Shown here piece after piece: positions 51,912-62,180 of a DNA stretch of 64,000 nucleotides. The notes under the pieces were generated by a model, which did not search any database, was not told where the DNA came from, and saw nothing but the letters and a program-made list of their open reading frames with translations. Location of the stretch: the NCBI RefSeq assembly GCF_026212465.1, contig NC_080055.1, positions 23,309,305 through 23,373,304 on the forward strand, written 5' to 3'. How positions within the stretch are numbered: position 1 is the first letter of the stretch; each line of letters begins with the position of its first letter. The translations under genes were made by a program, and so were the position numbers. This DNA is from Amaranthus tricolor. Lineage: Eukaryota; Streptophyta; Magnoliopsida; Caryophyllales; Amaranthaceae.

Positions 51912-53149
51912 GTTAGTTGAGATCGAATCTAGGACTTTATATGAGATAAGTGATACTCATATTACATCTATAAATTAATAGAGTAATATATATCCTTATT
52001 ATACCAAAATCAAAGAGATAAATAAGAAAGTATTGAGTGAATATCACATGTCTCATATTAAAAAAAAAATAAGAAAGTATTGACAAATACAAAACTGATT
52101 CAACTCCAAATTAATATATGAAGACTGTTGAAAATGTGGCCAAAAATAAATTTCTAGACCCAAAGCAAACAATATCATACTAATATGAATTATTTACGAC
52201 TAACGAAAAAGAAATTAAATAGAAGAGGAAATTTCCAAAAAGTCTAATAGATGAATGGTAGCAAAGAAAAATAATCATAAAAATAGGTCATCTTGAATCC
52301 AATCTAATAGCTTAAAAAAGGAATTAGACAAGTTGTTATGATGAGATGCCACAATCAATGGAATTTTGGATTGTTGGCCCCCATTAGGAGTAGAAGTACC
52401 ATCCAAACAAAACACCAACCAAAAAGCATGAAATCACCCAATCACCACAGCTTGAGGTAGCATGCAGAATTAAGGTTTATCATTAGATTTTGATTTTTTT
52501 GACCTAATTTAGTTGATTAAAAACTATAGTAATTTTTACTAAATATACTCGCAAGAATTGACTTGAACAATGGCTAAACAATTAGCAAATTAATTAATAC
52601 TTTCATGTGGTTAAATAAGGCAACAACTTTAGCTAATGATCATATGTCAAATAAATTCGCAATATTTAGTCAACAGAACTTTTATATAAATTGATATAAC
52701 AATGAGAGTGTTTGGTAACATAATTTATTTTGTCATTTTAGCTTATTTTAGCACGGATAGATGGTTGGGTGGTTAAATTTTCTAATGGGTTGAGATGATT
52801 TGTTCCACATCAATGAATTAAAAATAATGTGTAAAGTTTATATGTCTTTGGAACCCTTCCTTCCAATTGTCATATGGTTTTGTTTGTGATGGTATCTCCT
52901 TAGCTTATAAAGTGTGTACACCTCTTGTTTCTTCGATTACATGCTGAAATTGACAATAAGTCCAACTCAATTTAACATAATGCTGGCGTTGCTAATTTAG
53001 TTGGTTGCGGAAAGGTTCTGCTCTTAGAGGTGTGTTCAAAATTAACTAGTCAAATCAATCACTCCTAATTATTAGTAACCTATAAATGAAATCATTAAAA
53101 TATATAAGGGGTAGTTAATTACTCAATTAAAGAACATAACCCCATCTAT
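51912..53149. other. intergenic region with an old MITE next to the copia element
   Basis: No gene recognised. Near 52708-52800 a gagtgtttggtaa ... agcttattttagcac segment resembles the one at 58011-58100 on the other side of the copia element. The two are probably related miniature elements. Confidence 0.5.
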
Positions 53150-53154
53150 ATACC

Positions 53155-53340
53155 TGTAAGAAGATTCTTCCTGCATTGATTTTCGGTTTTGTCAAATAAT
53201 ATACAAAACTTACTGAGTTAAATTCGGCAACTCGTAGCGCTATTTTAGGCTAGGATTATGCTGAGAATTATATACTTACTAAACATGATTATCTACCATA
53301 ATTACATAGTCAAAGAATATATGTGTGATATATTCTAATA
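53155..53340 (-). repeat. 3' LTR of the copia element
   Basis: 186 bp. On the element's strand it starts tattagaatatatcaca, where the other copy has tgttag, so its first dinucleotide TG has mutated to TA. It ends in cttcttaca. Confidence 0.95.
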
Positions 53341-56300
53341 CTCCCCCGCAGTCGTAGCGGGAGGACTACGGATGCTTAGACTGTTACGGAAGTCGTCAAA
53401 CAAAATCCGTGGAAGACCCTTCGTAAAAATGTCTGCAATTTGATAACGAGAGGGAACATGTAAAACCCGTACTTCCCCTTTAGCGTCCTTTTCTCGTACG
53501 AAATGAATATCCATCTCAATATGCTTTGTACGTTGATGTTGGACGGGATTGCCAGAAAGGTAGATGGCACTCACATTATCACAATAAACAATGGTCGCTT
53601 TATGAATAGGAAAATGAAGCTCGAGCAATAAATTTCTAAGCCAACAAGAATCAGATACAACGTTAGCAACACCACGATATTCGGCCTCTGCACTTGACTT
53701 AGATATAGTGGATTGTCGTTTAGAAGACCAGGATATCAAATTGTCACCCAAAAACACACAATAACCTGAAGTGGATCTTCTAGTGTCGGGGCATCCCCCC
53801 CAATCAGCATCAGTATAAGCTACGAGGTTGTCAGTAGAAGACTTATACAAATGCAAGCCAAAAGATAAAGTACCTTGTAAGTAACGCAAGATACGCTTCA
53901 GGGCTCCCATATGCGCATTGCGCGGATCATGCATATGAAGGCATACCTGTTGAACAGCATATGAGATATCTGGTCTAGTAAAAGTCAGATATTGAAGAGC
54001 ACCAGCAAGACTTCTGTATTTAGTGGGATCTGCATAAGGCTCATCTGGGGAGACACTAAGCTTTGGTTTTGTGTCAACAGGTGTTAGACAAGGGGTGCAG
54101 TTAGACATGCCGGCCTTGTCAATGATAGAAGAAGCATACTGTTTCTGAGTTAAGAACATCCCATTATTGTCACGAGTTACAGCAATGCCCAAAAAAAACT
54201 TAGAGGACCTAAGTCCTTCATTGCAAATTCAGAGCTTAAGCGATCCATAATATGTGACCTTAGTTGGTCAGAGGAAGCTGTAAGAATGATATCATCAACA
54301 TACAACAGAATATAAGCAGTATCAGATCCGTGCCTATAAATAAACAGAGAATTATCAGAGGTACTGTTAGCAAACCCAATGGAGATGACAAAATCTGCAA
54401 ACCGCTGATACCAGGCTCGTGGAGCCTGTTTTAGACCATAGAGAGAACCTCGCAAAAGACAAACATAGTCAGGGCGACTTTTGTCGCGAAAACCCATGGG
54501 CTGATGCATATAAACTGTTTCATTGAGAGAACCATGCAAAAAAGCATTCTTGACATCCAACTGATGGATCGACCAAGAATGTGAAAGAGCAATGCTTAGA
54601 ACAATACGAATAGTGGCCGGTTTTACGACCGGACTAAAAGTCTCATCACAATCAATACCAGGCTGCTGAGTCTTACAATTAGCAACGAGACGAGCCTTGT
54701 ATCTCTCAAAAGAACCATCTGATTTTCGTTTATGACGAAAAATCCACATAGAGCGTATGACGTTCACATTAGGTGGCCGAGGAACCAAATCCCATGTATT
54801 ATTATCAATAAGAGCATTAATTTCATCAATCATTGCATTTTTCCAATTAGGGTCATTAATAGCACTAACCGGGTCCTTTGGTATAGGAGATATGAATGTA
54901 GTTGCTATTGTGTTGAGGTTGGAAAAATACTTGGGGTTAGGTTTTATAATGCCGTCCTTAGCTCGGGTGGTCATAGAATGAGGAGCGGGGTTGGGAGGTG
55001 GTGTGGTGGCCTGGCTGGTGGTGGTGGCAGACCTGCCGGAGGTGGTAGAGGAGGGCTGGTAATGCAAGGTAGGAGTGTGTTGGGCTTCAGGGGTGGGACA
55101 GCCCAGTTGTAAGGGTGTGAGAGGGGAGCCCAATTGAGATGTGGAGATGTTGGGTGTTGGATTTTCCGGCCCATTTGAGGGAATAGGTGTAGCTGATTGG
55201 GCTTGCTGATTTGTGTACAAATCAGGAGGGTGATGTATTGGGCTTGTATCTAAGAAATTGTAGTTTTCATAAATTCGTTTGTGATATTTTGAGAAAGGAA
55301 ATTCGGTTTCTACAAATTTGACATGCCTACAAATGATGATTTGTCCATTTTTTAAATTATAGCACTTGGAACCACGATGATTTGGCGCGGGGCCAAGATA
55401 GACACAGGGAGTTGAACGTTCTTGCAATTTGTTTATAGTGGTGGAAGGAAATAGGGGAAAACATAAACAACCAAAAACACGTAATGCGGAATAATTGGGA
55501 TTACGTTGGTATAAAATTTGAGTCGGAGATTTATATTTTAATATTTTGGTGGGAAGAATATTTAGGAGGTAGGTAGCCATGGCTAGAGCATGATGCCAAA
55601 AGGAATGGGGCAATGAAGCATGAGCAAGAAGGGTTTGAATTATGTTGTTTATTGTTTTAATGTGACGTTCTGCTTTTCCATTTTGAGGAGAGGTGTGGGG
55701 ACAAGATAGGCGAAAGAGCATGCCTTGGTTTTCAAAAAAATTTTTAAGATTACCATTAACATATTCAGTGCCATTGTCACATTGAAAAGTCTTAATGTTA
55801 CGTTCAAATTGAGTTTGGACAATTTTGTGAAAAGATTGAAAAAGATGTTTGACCTGTGATTTTTTTGAAATTGGATAGGTCCATAAGAATTTGCTATAAT
55901 CATCAAGAAATAAGACATAATAACAATGACCAGATGAACTAATAATTGGAGAAGTCCAAAGGTCACTATGAATAATATCGAAAGGAAAAATAGTTTGCGA
56001 CATTGATTTATAAAATGGAAGTTTAACGTGTTTCCCTAAAGGACATGAAGAACAAAAAGAAGTACAAGCCTTATTACATTGAATAAATTTTTGATTTGTT
56101 AAAGATCTAAGTACAACATCGCCAGGGTGTCCTAATCGATTATGCCAAAGATCGGAAGAAAGAGCAGTAAAATTTGAATGTTGGACTGGAGAGGTGGCTT
56201 GACTTGAAGAAAGGATTGGATAAAGGTCACCGGAACTGTCACATCTCATTAGTTGGGCTCCCGTCTGTAAATCATTCACAGAAAAACCATAAGGGTCAAA

Positions 56301-57660
56301 AGAAATAGAAACCATATTGTCAGTTGTGAATTTTCGGACGGAGATTAAGTTCTTTATTATTTTTGGAGCATGCAAAACATTGGTTAAAGTGAAAGGAGGG
56401 TACGGATAAGGCAAAGTAGCACTACCATGACCAATAATTGGGACTAAATTACCATTACCAACAATAATATTATGATTTTTAATGCTCGAATTGACATAAG
56501 TTGAGAGAATACCTTGGTCGGCCGTCATATGAGATGTTGCACCAGTGTCTAAATAATAATTCGGATCCGGGCGATTGATGTTTGCTAGCATTTGCATTGC
56601 GGCTTCAATGTGTGTGGGTGTTGTATTCGGACCCGTTTCAGCAGCACAATAGGATTGTGGAGATGGACCCAATATTCCAGGCCCATTTAAACGTGGTCCG
56701 GTTGACGAGGCAGGAGGCCTAGGTGCCCAAGGCTGTGTTGGATATGGGCATGGAGGAGTGGGCCATTGGGCCTGCCACTGAGTCCAAGGTGCTGTCCAGG
56801 AGTAAGGTCTTTGCCAAGGTTGACCATTGAATATATTTTGGTGATGGGCCGGCCCATTAAAATGTCTGGCAGCCTTATTAAAAGGTTTAGAGGGCTTTTT
56901 CTTGTTCTTGTTGTTCGTGGTATAGCGAGAAGCAGAGGAGTCAGAGATGGTCTTACCGGTGGTAGAGACGAGAGCAGTGGTGGAACGGCCATTGGAGCCA
57001 CCTTCCTTGGCTAATCGATTTTTGATGGTACGTTCGGCTAATTTGAGACGAGATCGGCATGATTCAAAAGAAGGCAAGGGTTCTTGATTTTGGATGAAAT
57101 CCACTGTACCGGCGTATGCTTCAGGTAACCCGGCAGTAAGTTTAAGAATAAGACGGGTATGGGGAATGGGAGCATCAACATCTGCAAGTCGATCAACGAG
57201 GGATTTGATGTGATTGCAATAGCCGTCAATGGATGAGAAATTCTCGAAATCAAGGTCAGCGAGTTCTTGTTCGAGATGGGAGGCTCTGGATGCTTTGTTA
57301 TCTTGAAACATAGACTCGAGACGAGACCAAGCACTTTGAGCAATATCGTCTTTGAGAAGGATAGCAGTGAGAAGGTCAGGAGATATGGAACCGTAGATCC
57401 AATTGAGGACAGCAGCATCAAGACGTTTCCAATAAGCCAAATCTGCCGATTTCAAATTCTCATATGCACCGAGTTCTGTGGCGTCAGTTGGAGGTATGAT
57501 GTGATTGGTAAGGTCGTGAACCCTACAAAGAACTTTGAAGAGGGCGGCCTAAGAGTGATACATGCCGGCAGTGTCCAAGGTAATCGGAATAAGGGATTTG
57601 ACATTTGTGATGGCAAATGCAGGGTGGTATTTTGGAGTGTCGGCTATTGAAGTATTGCAG
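53335..57660 (-). pseudogene. copia gag-pol polyprotein with one nonsense codon and one frameshift
   Basis: From about 57660 an N-terminal gag part is readable, with LIPITLDTAGMYHS, and is cut by TAG at 57549-57551 where the family has Trp. The frame is then open from 57455 to 54177 (1092 codons). It carries a UBN2-type gag without a zinc knuckle (a proline-rich linker instead), protease YLDTGATSHM, pre-integrase HNRLGHPG, integrase DLWTSPI ... DDYSKFLWTYP ... CDNGTEY ... SPQNGKAERH, and RT QLDVKNAFLHGSL and YVDDI. A one-base frame change in an A8 run (54191-54198) separates RNase H (54192-53335), with TDADWGGCPDTRRSTSGYC and SSAEAEYRG. All catalytic residues seem present, but the polyprotein cannot be made as one piece. 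Confidence 0.95.
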
Positions 57661-57715
57661 CGGAAGAAGCTTGGGCAGTATGAAGAAGAAGATGAATATG
57701 GTGAGGATCGTAGAG

Positions 57716-57728
57716 GACTATGATACCA
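57716..57728 (-). other. primer binding site of the copia element
   Basis: tggtatcatagtc directly abuts the 5' LTR. The first eight bases match the 3' end complement of initiator tRNA-Met used by most plant copia elements. Confidence 0.8.
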
Positions 57729-57914
57729 TGTAAGAAGATTCTTCCTGCATTGATTTTCGGTTTTGTCAAATAATATACAAAAATTACTGAGTTAAATTCG
57801 GCAACTCGTAGCGCTATTCTAGGCTAGGATTATGCTGAGAATTATATACTTACTAAACATGATTATCTACCATAATTACATAGTCAAAGAATATATGTGT
57901 GATATATTCTAACA
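57729..57914 (-). repeat. 5' LTR of the copia element
   Basis: 186 bp, starting tgttagaatatatcacac and ending cttcttaca on the element strand. It should hold the promoter; no clear TATA box stands out in such a short, AT-rich LTR. Confidence 0.95.
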
Positions 57915-58730
57915 ATACCCCTTAAAATACTCACTTTTTACTTTTCCTTGTTTTATACACCATAATGTAAGCCTCTTAGTAGCAAACTTAGAAAATAAAA
58001 AAGTAGAGAGTGTTTGACAAAATAGCTTATTAGATAATTTTAGCTTATTTTATATAAATAGAAGGTTGAGTGGTCAAACCATCCAATATAGTGTTTGGTA
58101 AATTAGTTGGTTGAAGCATTTTATTATAATGAATAAAATGTTTTTGAACAAGCTGCTATAGCAACGAGCTCAAAATCAACTGGTCGAACTAATCAACAAA
58201 ATCAATTGTACTCTTTCTGCCCTTGTGTAAACTATCTAATTTAAAAATTTATAAATTTTTCGACTTTAATGGTGTTTTCTCATATCAACAAAATTAAAAA
58301 GCGAACAGTACACAAAATGGTTCCATAGCATGCAAGCTAGGCTCTCAAAAAGACAAGGGTCCCAAAAAGATGTAATGAGGTAGAATATACTAATGAACTA
58401 TGGAAAGATCTATTTACCTTTTTAAAAATCAATTAAATGAAAATAGGGTATTGGTTCATTGGGTTCCAATCACTGTCAGACCCAGTTTACATTCATTATA
58501 TAGGATGAGGATCTCAACATGATAATCGTGTTCTATCTGTTAATCACTGTCATCGTATCATAATCTTTAATTTGGATCGTTTAAGGAGTAAGTATTAAAC
58601 ATGAATGATTATGCTTAATTTACATGTTTTATACTAACAAATAACAATAGTGGTGGTTCATCACCTCTAGTCTATTATCGTATGAGAATTGAAACCAACT
58701 ATTACAATTATGCAACAAATGATAATAATC

Positions 58731-59231
58731 ATGGGGAAATTCCACATGATAGCATCGAATTTTCGTGAAACACCGGTAGTAACACTTTTGTAAGATTTTT
58801 TCACATGGTAGCATCCAGTTTATGCCTTATCTAATTGTCGTAGCATTTTTCATTAAATTGTTATCTATTTCCGTTTAATTCACCATTTTAACATTTCTAT
58901 CCTTATTAAGTGTTAGTTCTTGTTTTTACAATTTGCCCTAAATATTTGAGAGTGTTGATGAATAAAACGGTAAATTAAACGTCAAAATAGTAAATTAAAT
59001 ATTTGAGAGCATAAAAATAGTTTAGGGCAAATTATAAAGACAACAACCAACACTTAATAAGGGTAGAAACGTCAAAATGATGAATTAAACAAAAATTAAC
59101 TAGAATTTAAACGAAAATGCTACGACAATTAGACAAGGCATAAACTGGATGCTACCATATGAAAAAATCTTACAAGAATGCTACCACTGGCATTTCATGA
59201 TAATTCAATATTACCACGTGGAATTTTCCAT
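58731..59231. mobile_element. 501-bp near-palindromic foldback element
   Basis: Almost the whole segment pairs with itself. The left arm (ggggaaattccacatgatag ... agtttatgccttatctaatt) is the inverse of the right arm (aattagacaaggcataaact ... ccacgtggaattttcc). The inner parts pair too (ttattaagtgttagtt with aaccaacacttaataa). Only a short centre is unpaired. No ORF and no clear target duplication. It is probably a foldback or MULE-type miniature element. Confidence 0.75.
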
Positions 59232-59304
59232 TAAAAAAAATGCAGTTAGGTAAGTAGAAGTCTAGTTGTGTATAGATTCTGCAAAATCTAGACTATGCCG
59301 CATA

Positions 59305-59395
59305 TAAGATTCACTTTTAGAAGCATCTTCTTTCTTTCTTGATTTGTGGTGTGCAAGGTGGTGTTTTAGAAGCCCCTTCTTTCTTGATTTGTGTT
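59305..59395. repeat. short tandem-like duplication
   Basis: ttttagaagcatcttctttc followed by tttcttgatttgtgg is repeated about 50 bp later as ttttagaagccccttctttc followed by ttgatttgtg. Confidence 0.6.
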
Positions 59396-59399
59396 ATGA

Positions 59400-61640
59400 A
59401 ATGCAAATTTGAAAAAATGATGATGCCCCATCTTTAGGTACATCTAATTTTACAATTAATCACAATCAAATTTACATGAACAATTTCACAATCAAATGAA
59501 ATTAAAACTTCACTTAACAACAAAAATTAATTCTAGAAAAGCAACATAAGAAATATCAAAAATTATAAAATTTGATCATATATCTAAAAAATAAAAAACC
59601 AAGGGCACTGAAAAAACAAAAAAACAAAACACTTGAATGAAAGAAATAAGCAAACATGCAAAGCAAAAAAGGCATGAGAGTGAAATAAAAAACATAGTAA
59701 AACCATACTTGTATTAATCTTCATGTTTTAATGTTTTATATAATGGTGATGAGAAGGTGTGGGCATCCAAAAATATTGCTTGCATGTCTAGATATGGCAT
59801 ATAAGGGTACAATCCAACCAAGCCGCCATTTTCTAGACACAAGTATACAATAAAAAAAAGGAGGTGATGTTTATAAGCTACATCCACAAATCTAGGATAC
59901 ACAGGACATGAGAGATCTAGGGAAGGGTACAAATTAGAAGAAGGAATGAGGGAAGAGGACCCCAAAAGAGGAAACATTATCTTTTGATTACTTCATCGAT
60001 CATCAAATAGTTAAGAGTTAACATATTAATCATTAACCATTAGTATTATAGTCATATACTCCTATGTAATTCAAAGACCGCATGACACAAAAAGAATACA
60101 TCGGGAAAAATGGACAGCATGGAACATTTAAGTCGAGCCAAAAGTATTATCTGATGCAAAGGTTGCCAGTCAATGAACTTCCTGAAAATAGGAATGACAA
60201 CAAGTGGGTAGTGATATAAAGCTTATCAATGGAAGCTAAAAAAGTACAGCTAATTAGCTGGTATCAGAATGAAAAACTTGATCAAATATCTAAGTTGCTC
60301 AAACCAACACGGGCAACTTAGCACCAATGAAGACGAAAATCTCCTGTGTGCTGAGTCCTTTCACATTATGTGCACAGATTATGGTTTTAGTCATTGGAAT
60401 TTTGTACTGTTTTTAAAAGCATAAGGTAGCATAAATTTGATCACCCAAACCCTAGCTAAGTGGGTGCCATTTTATGGTATTAGGTTAATGGAATGTTTTT
60501 GTAACCTTGTTGGTTATTGTTAAGACTAACAGGATGTTCCTGAGCTCTTTCAAGGTTAATTGTCTACCCTAGGCTACAAGGAAAAAGAGCTATGAGGACT
60601 CACTACACAAAGCAACATAAGCCTAGGCTGCTGCTTTAGACTATGCTCACAACAGAAAAGTGCTGCTTATATCAAGCCTCTCCAGCTTATGTATTCTGTC
60701 TGTTAGGACGTGCTTGTTAGGGAATTAAGGTGGAATTAAGGGGGAGTTGGAAAGAAGCAGTATTGAGGGACGGAGTTGGATGGTTAGGCAGGATTGAGGG
60801 AAATGTGAAGGAAGTGCTACAGTCACATACATGACAATGCAATAATCAACTTAAACACCCCAACAATCAAAATACCCAAATTCAGATAATAAATCAAACA
60901 CCAAAACAAGAGTTAATGAAATCAATTCTAGAAGTTTAAATTAAAATAAAATCTGATAATGTAGACTCAAATAAATAAACAATGAAAAATCTTCATCAGT
61001 AAAATCCACAAAAGCAAAGGGAAGGGCTGAATTTGAATCACCACAAACACAACTATCAACAACCTGAATACTTCAACAATCAAAATACCCAGATTAAGAT
61101 AATAAACAACCAGGCACAAAATCAAAATAAGACTTAATTATCAACAAGCAAGAGCAACAAACATAACTTAACAATTCCTTAAAAAGCCAAAACTTCTCTG
61201 TACTCAAATACTAAAATCAATTGAACTAACCAAAATCAAATTAATCTCGCTTTACTAAAATGACACTCAAGAAAAATTGATGAATGTACAAGAGATTTCA
61301 TGGAGTTTAAAGGTGAAAGAAGAAGATCAACAAGAAGTGAGAGAGATGACAACAACAACTGATAAAATCCCCAAAATAAAAAAAACAAATTAACATAATA
61401 TGAAAAATCAGATGCAGTAAGAAATTGGGAGAGAAATCACCGAATACTACAATCAGATTAAATACCTAGAAATTGGGAGATAACCCACTGAATTATTAAG
61501 CTGAACTCCACCTTTGGAAAGAAGGAAATGTAGAAAAAACGCAGATAAGATGGTCATATAAAAACCAAGTTTCACATTGAAATTGAAGAAAAACCTAGAA
61601 AAATAGTGGAAAAAAAAGGGAAATGGGAAATGTAAAGCAA
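59400..61640. other. region with no recognised gene, downstream of the translin-like exon
   Basis: I searched the minus strand here for further translin exons and found none. A 50-bp segment (caacaatcaaaatacccaaa at about 60861) is repeated at about 61076 with changes. An 87-codon minus frame at 59977-59714 has no recognised relatives and may be intronic. Confidence 0.45.
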
Positions 61641-61660
61641 AAATTATCAGAAATAGGAAG

Positions 61661-61798
61661 TGATTGATGAACAAAAAGAAGATTAGCATGCATAATTCTG
61701 TTTACAGAGTCAACTTGAAGCGCAATAGCACGGATCCTTTTACGCAAATTGCTAGAATCACCAAGTTGGGTTCGAAAGATTTGAAATTGGGTGTCCAT
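61661..61798 (-). pseudogene. translin-like first exon, rest of gene not found
   Basis: From ATG 61798 about 46 residues (QFQIFRTQLGDSSNLRKRI, then MHANLLFVHQSLPIS) match the N-terminal helix region of plant translin, an octameric RNA/DNA-binding protein that also partners TRAX in RNA-fragment removal. The family continues with a conserved helix and a GDWRSE motif, but after SLPISD the frame runs into low-complexity sequence. There is no GT donor at the expected point; the sequence there is tctgataattt, as if a GT had changed to AT. No later exon is visible down to the palindrome at 59231. It may be a truncated duplicate, or a gene with very long introns that I could not follow. Confidence 0.55.
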
Positions 61799-61825
61799 TA
61801 TAGATGGGGAAAGAAATGGAGTAAG

Positions 61826-61917
61826 GTCTGATCTGATCTGATCTGATCTGATCTGGTCTGATCTGATCTGATCTGATCTGGTCTGATCTGATCTGGTCTT
61901 GTCTGATCTGATCTGAT
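61826..61917 (-). repeat. TCTGA pentanucleotide array in the translin-like leader
   Basis: About 18 units of gatct (reading tctga), with a few gg/tt substitutions, begin 28 bp upstream of the translin-like ATG and would lie in its 5' UTR. Confidence 0.85.
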
Positions 61918-62180
61918 TCCAATAAGAATAAGTAATAAGTCAAAAAAATAAGTTGAAGAGAACACCTTCTAAGAATCAGATGAGAAGGGTAAGAAGCAAA
62001 ATGACATGGAGAAAGAGATGAATACTGTTCATTACTATTTAAAATCCCATATTTTGATTTTTAAACAGTAGCAAATAGTGTTGGGGCTTTGTAAATATTT
62101 TAAGTATAAGGATTGAAGGATGGATAAATATCTCTTTTTTATATAAAATCATTGCTACCTTTAGTTTATCTTATAATAAA

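Larger units (their letters stand above)
53155..57914 (-). mobile_element. Ty1/copia LTR retrotransposon (Ale/Retrofit-like), young
   Basis: Two 186-bp LTRs (53155-53340 and 57729-57914) differ at only three positions, and the 5-bp duplication atacc lies at 53150-53154 and 57915-57919. On the minus strand the 5' LTR is followed without spacer by tggtatcata, a primer site for initiator tRNA-Met. The 3' LTR is preceded by a purine tract (gcgggggag). The gag-pol order (gag, protease, integrase, reverse transcriptase, RNase H) defines copia. Lineage by RT context (FSPVVKPATIRIVLSIA) is my inference. Confidence 0.97.

Noticed and set aside
54185..54200. Programmed frameshift in the copia polyprotein
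   Set aside because: Plant copia elements normally use one continuous frame, and this element also has a nonsense codon in gag, so mutation is the simpler reading.
54732..55174. Plus- and minus-strand ORFs overlapping the copia frame, glycine- or proline-rich
   Set aside because: They are shadows of the proline/threonine-rich integrase-RT linker of the copia polyprotein.
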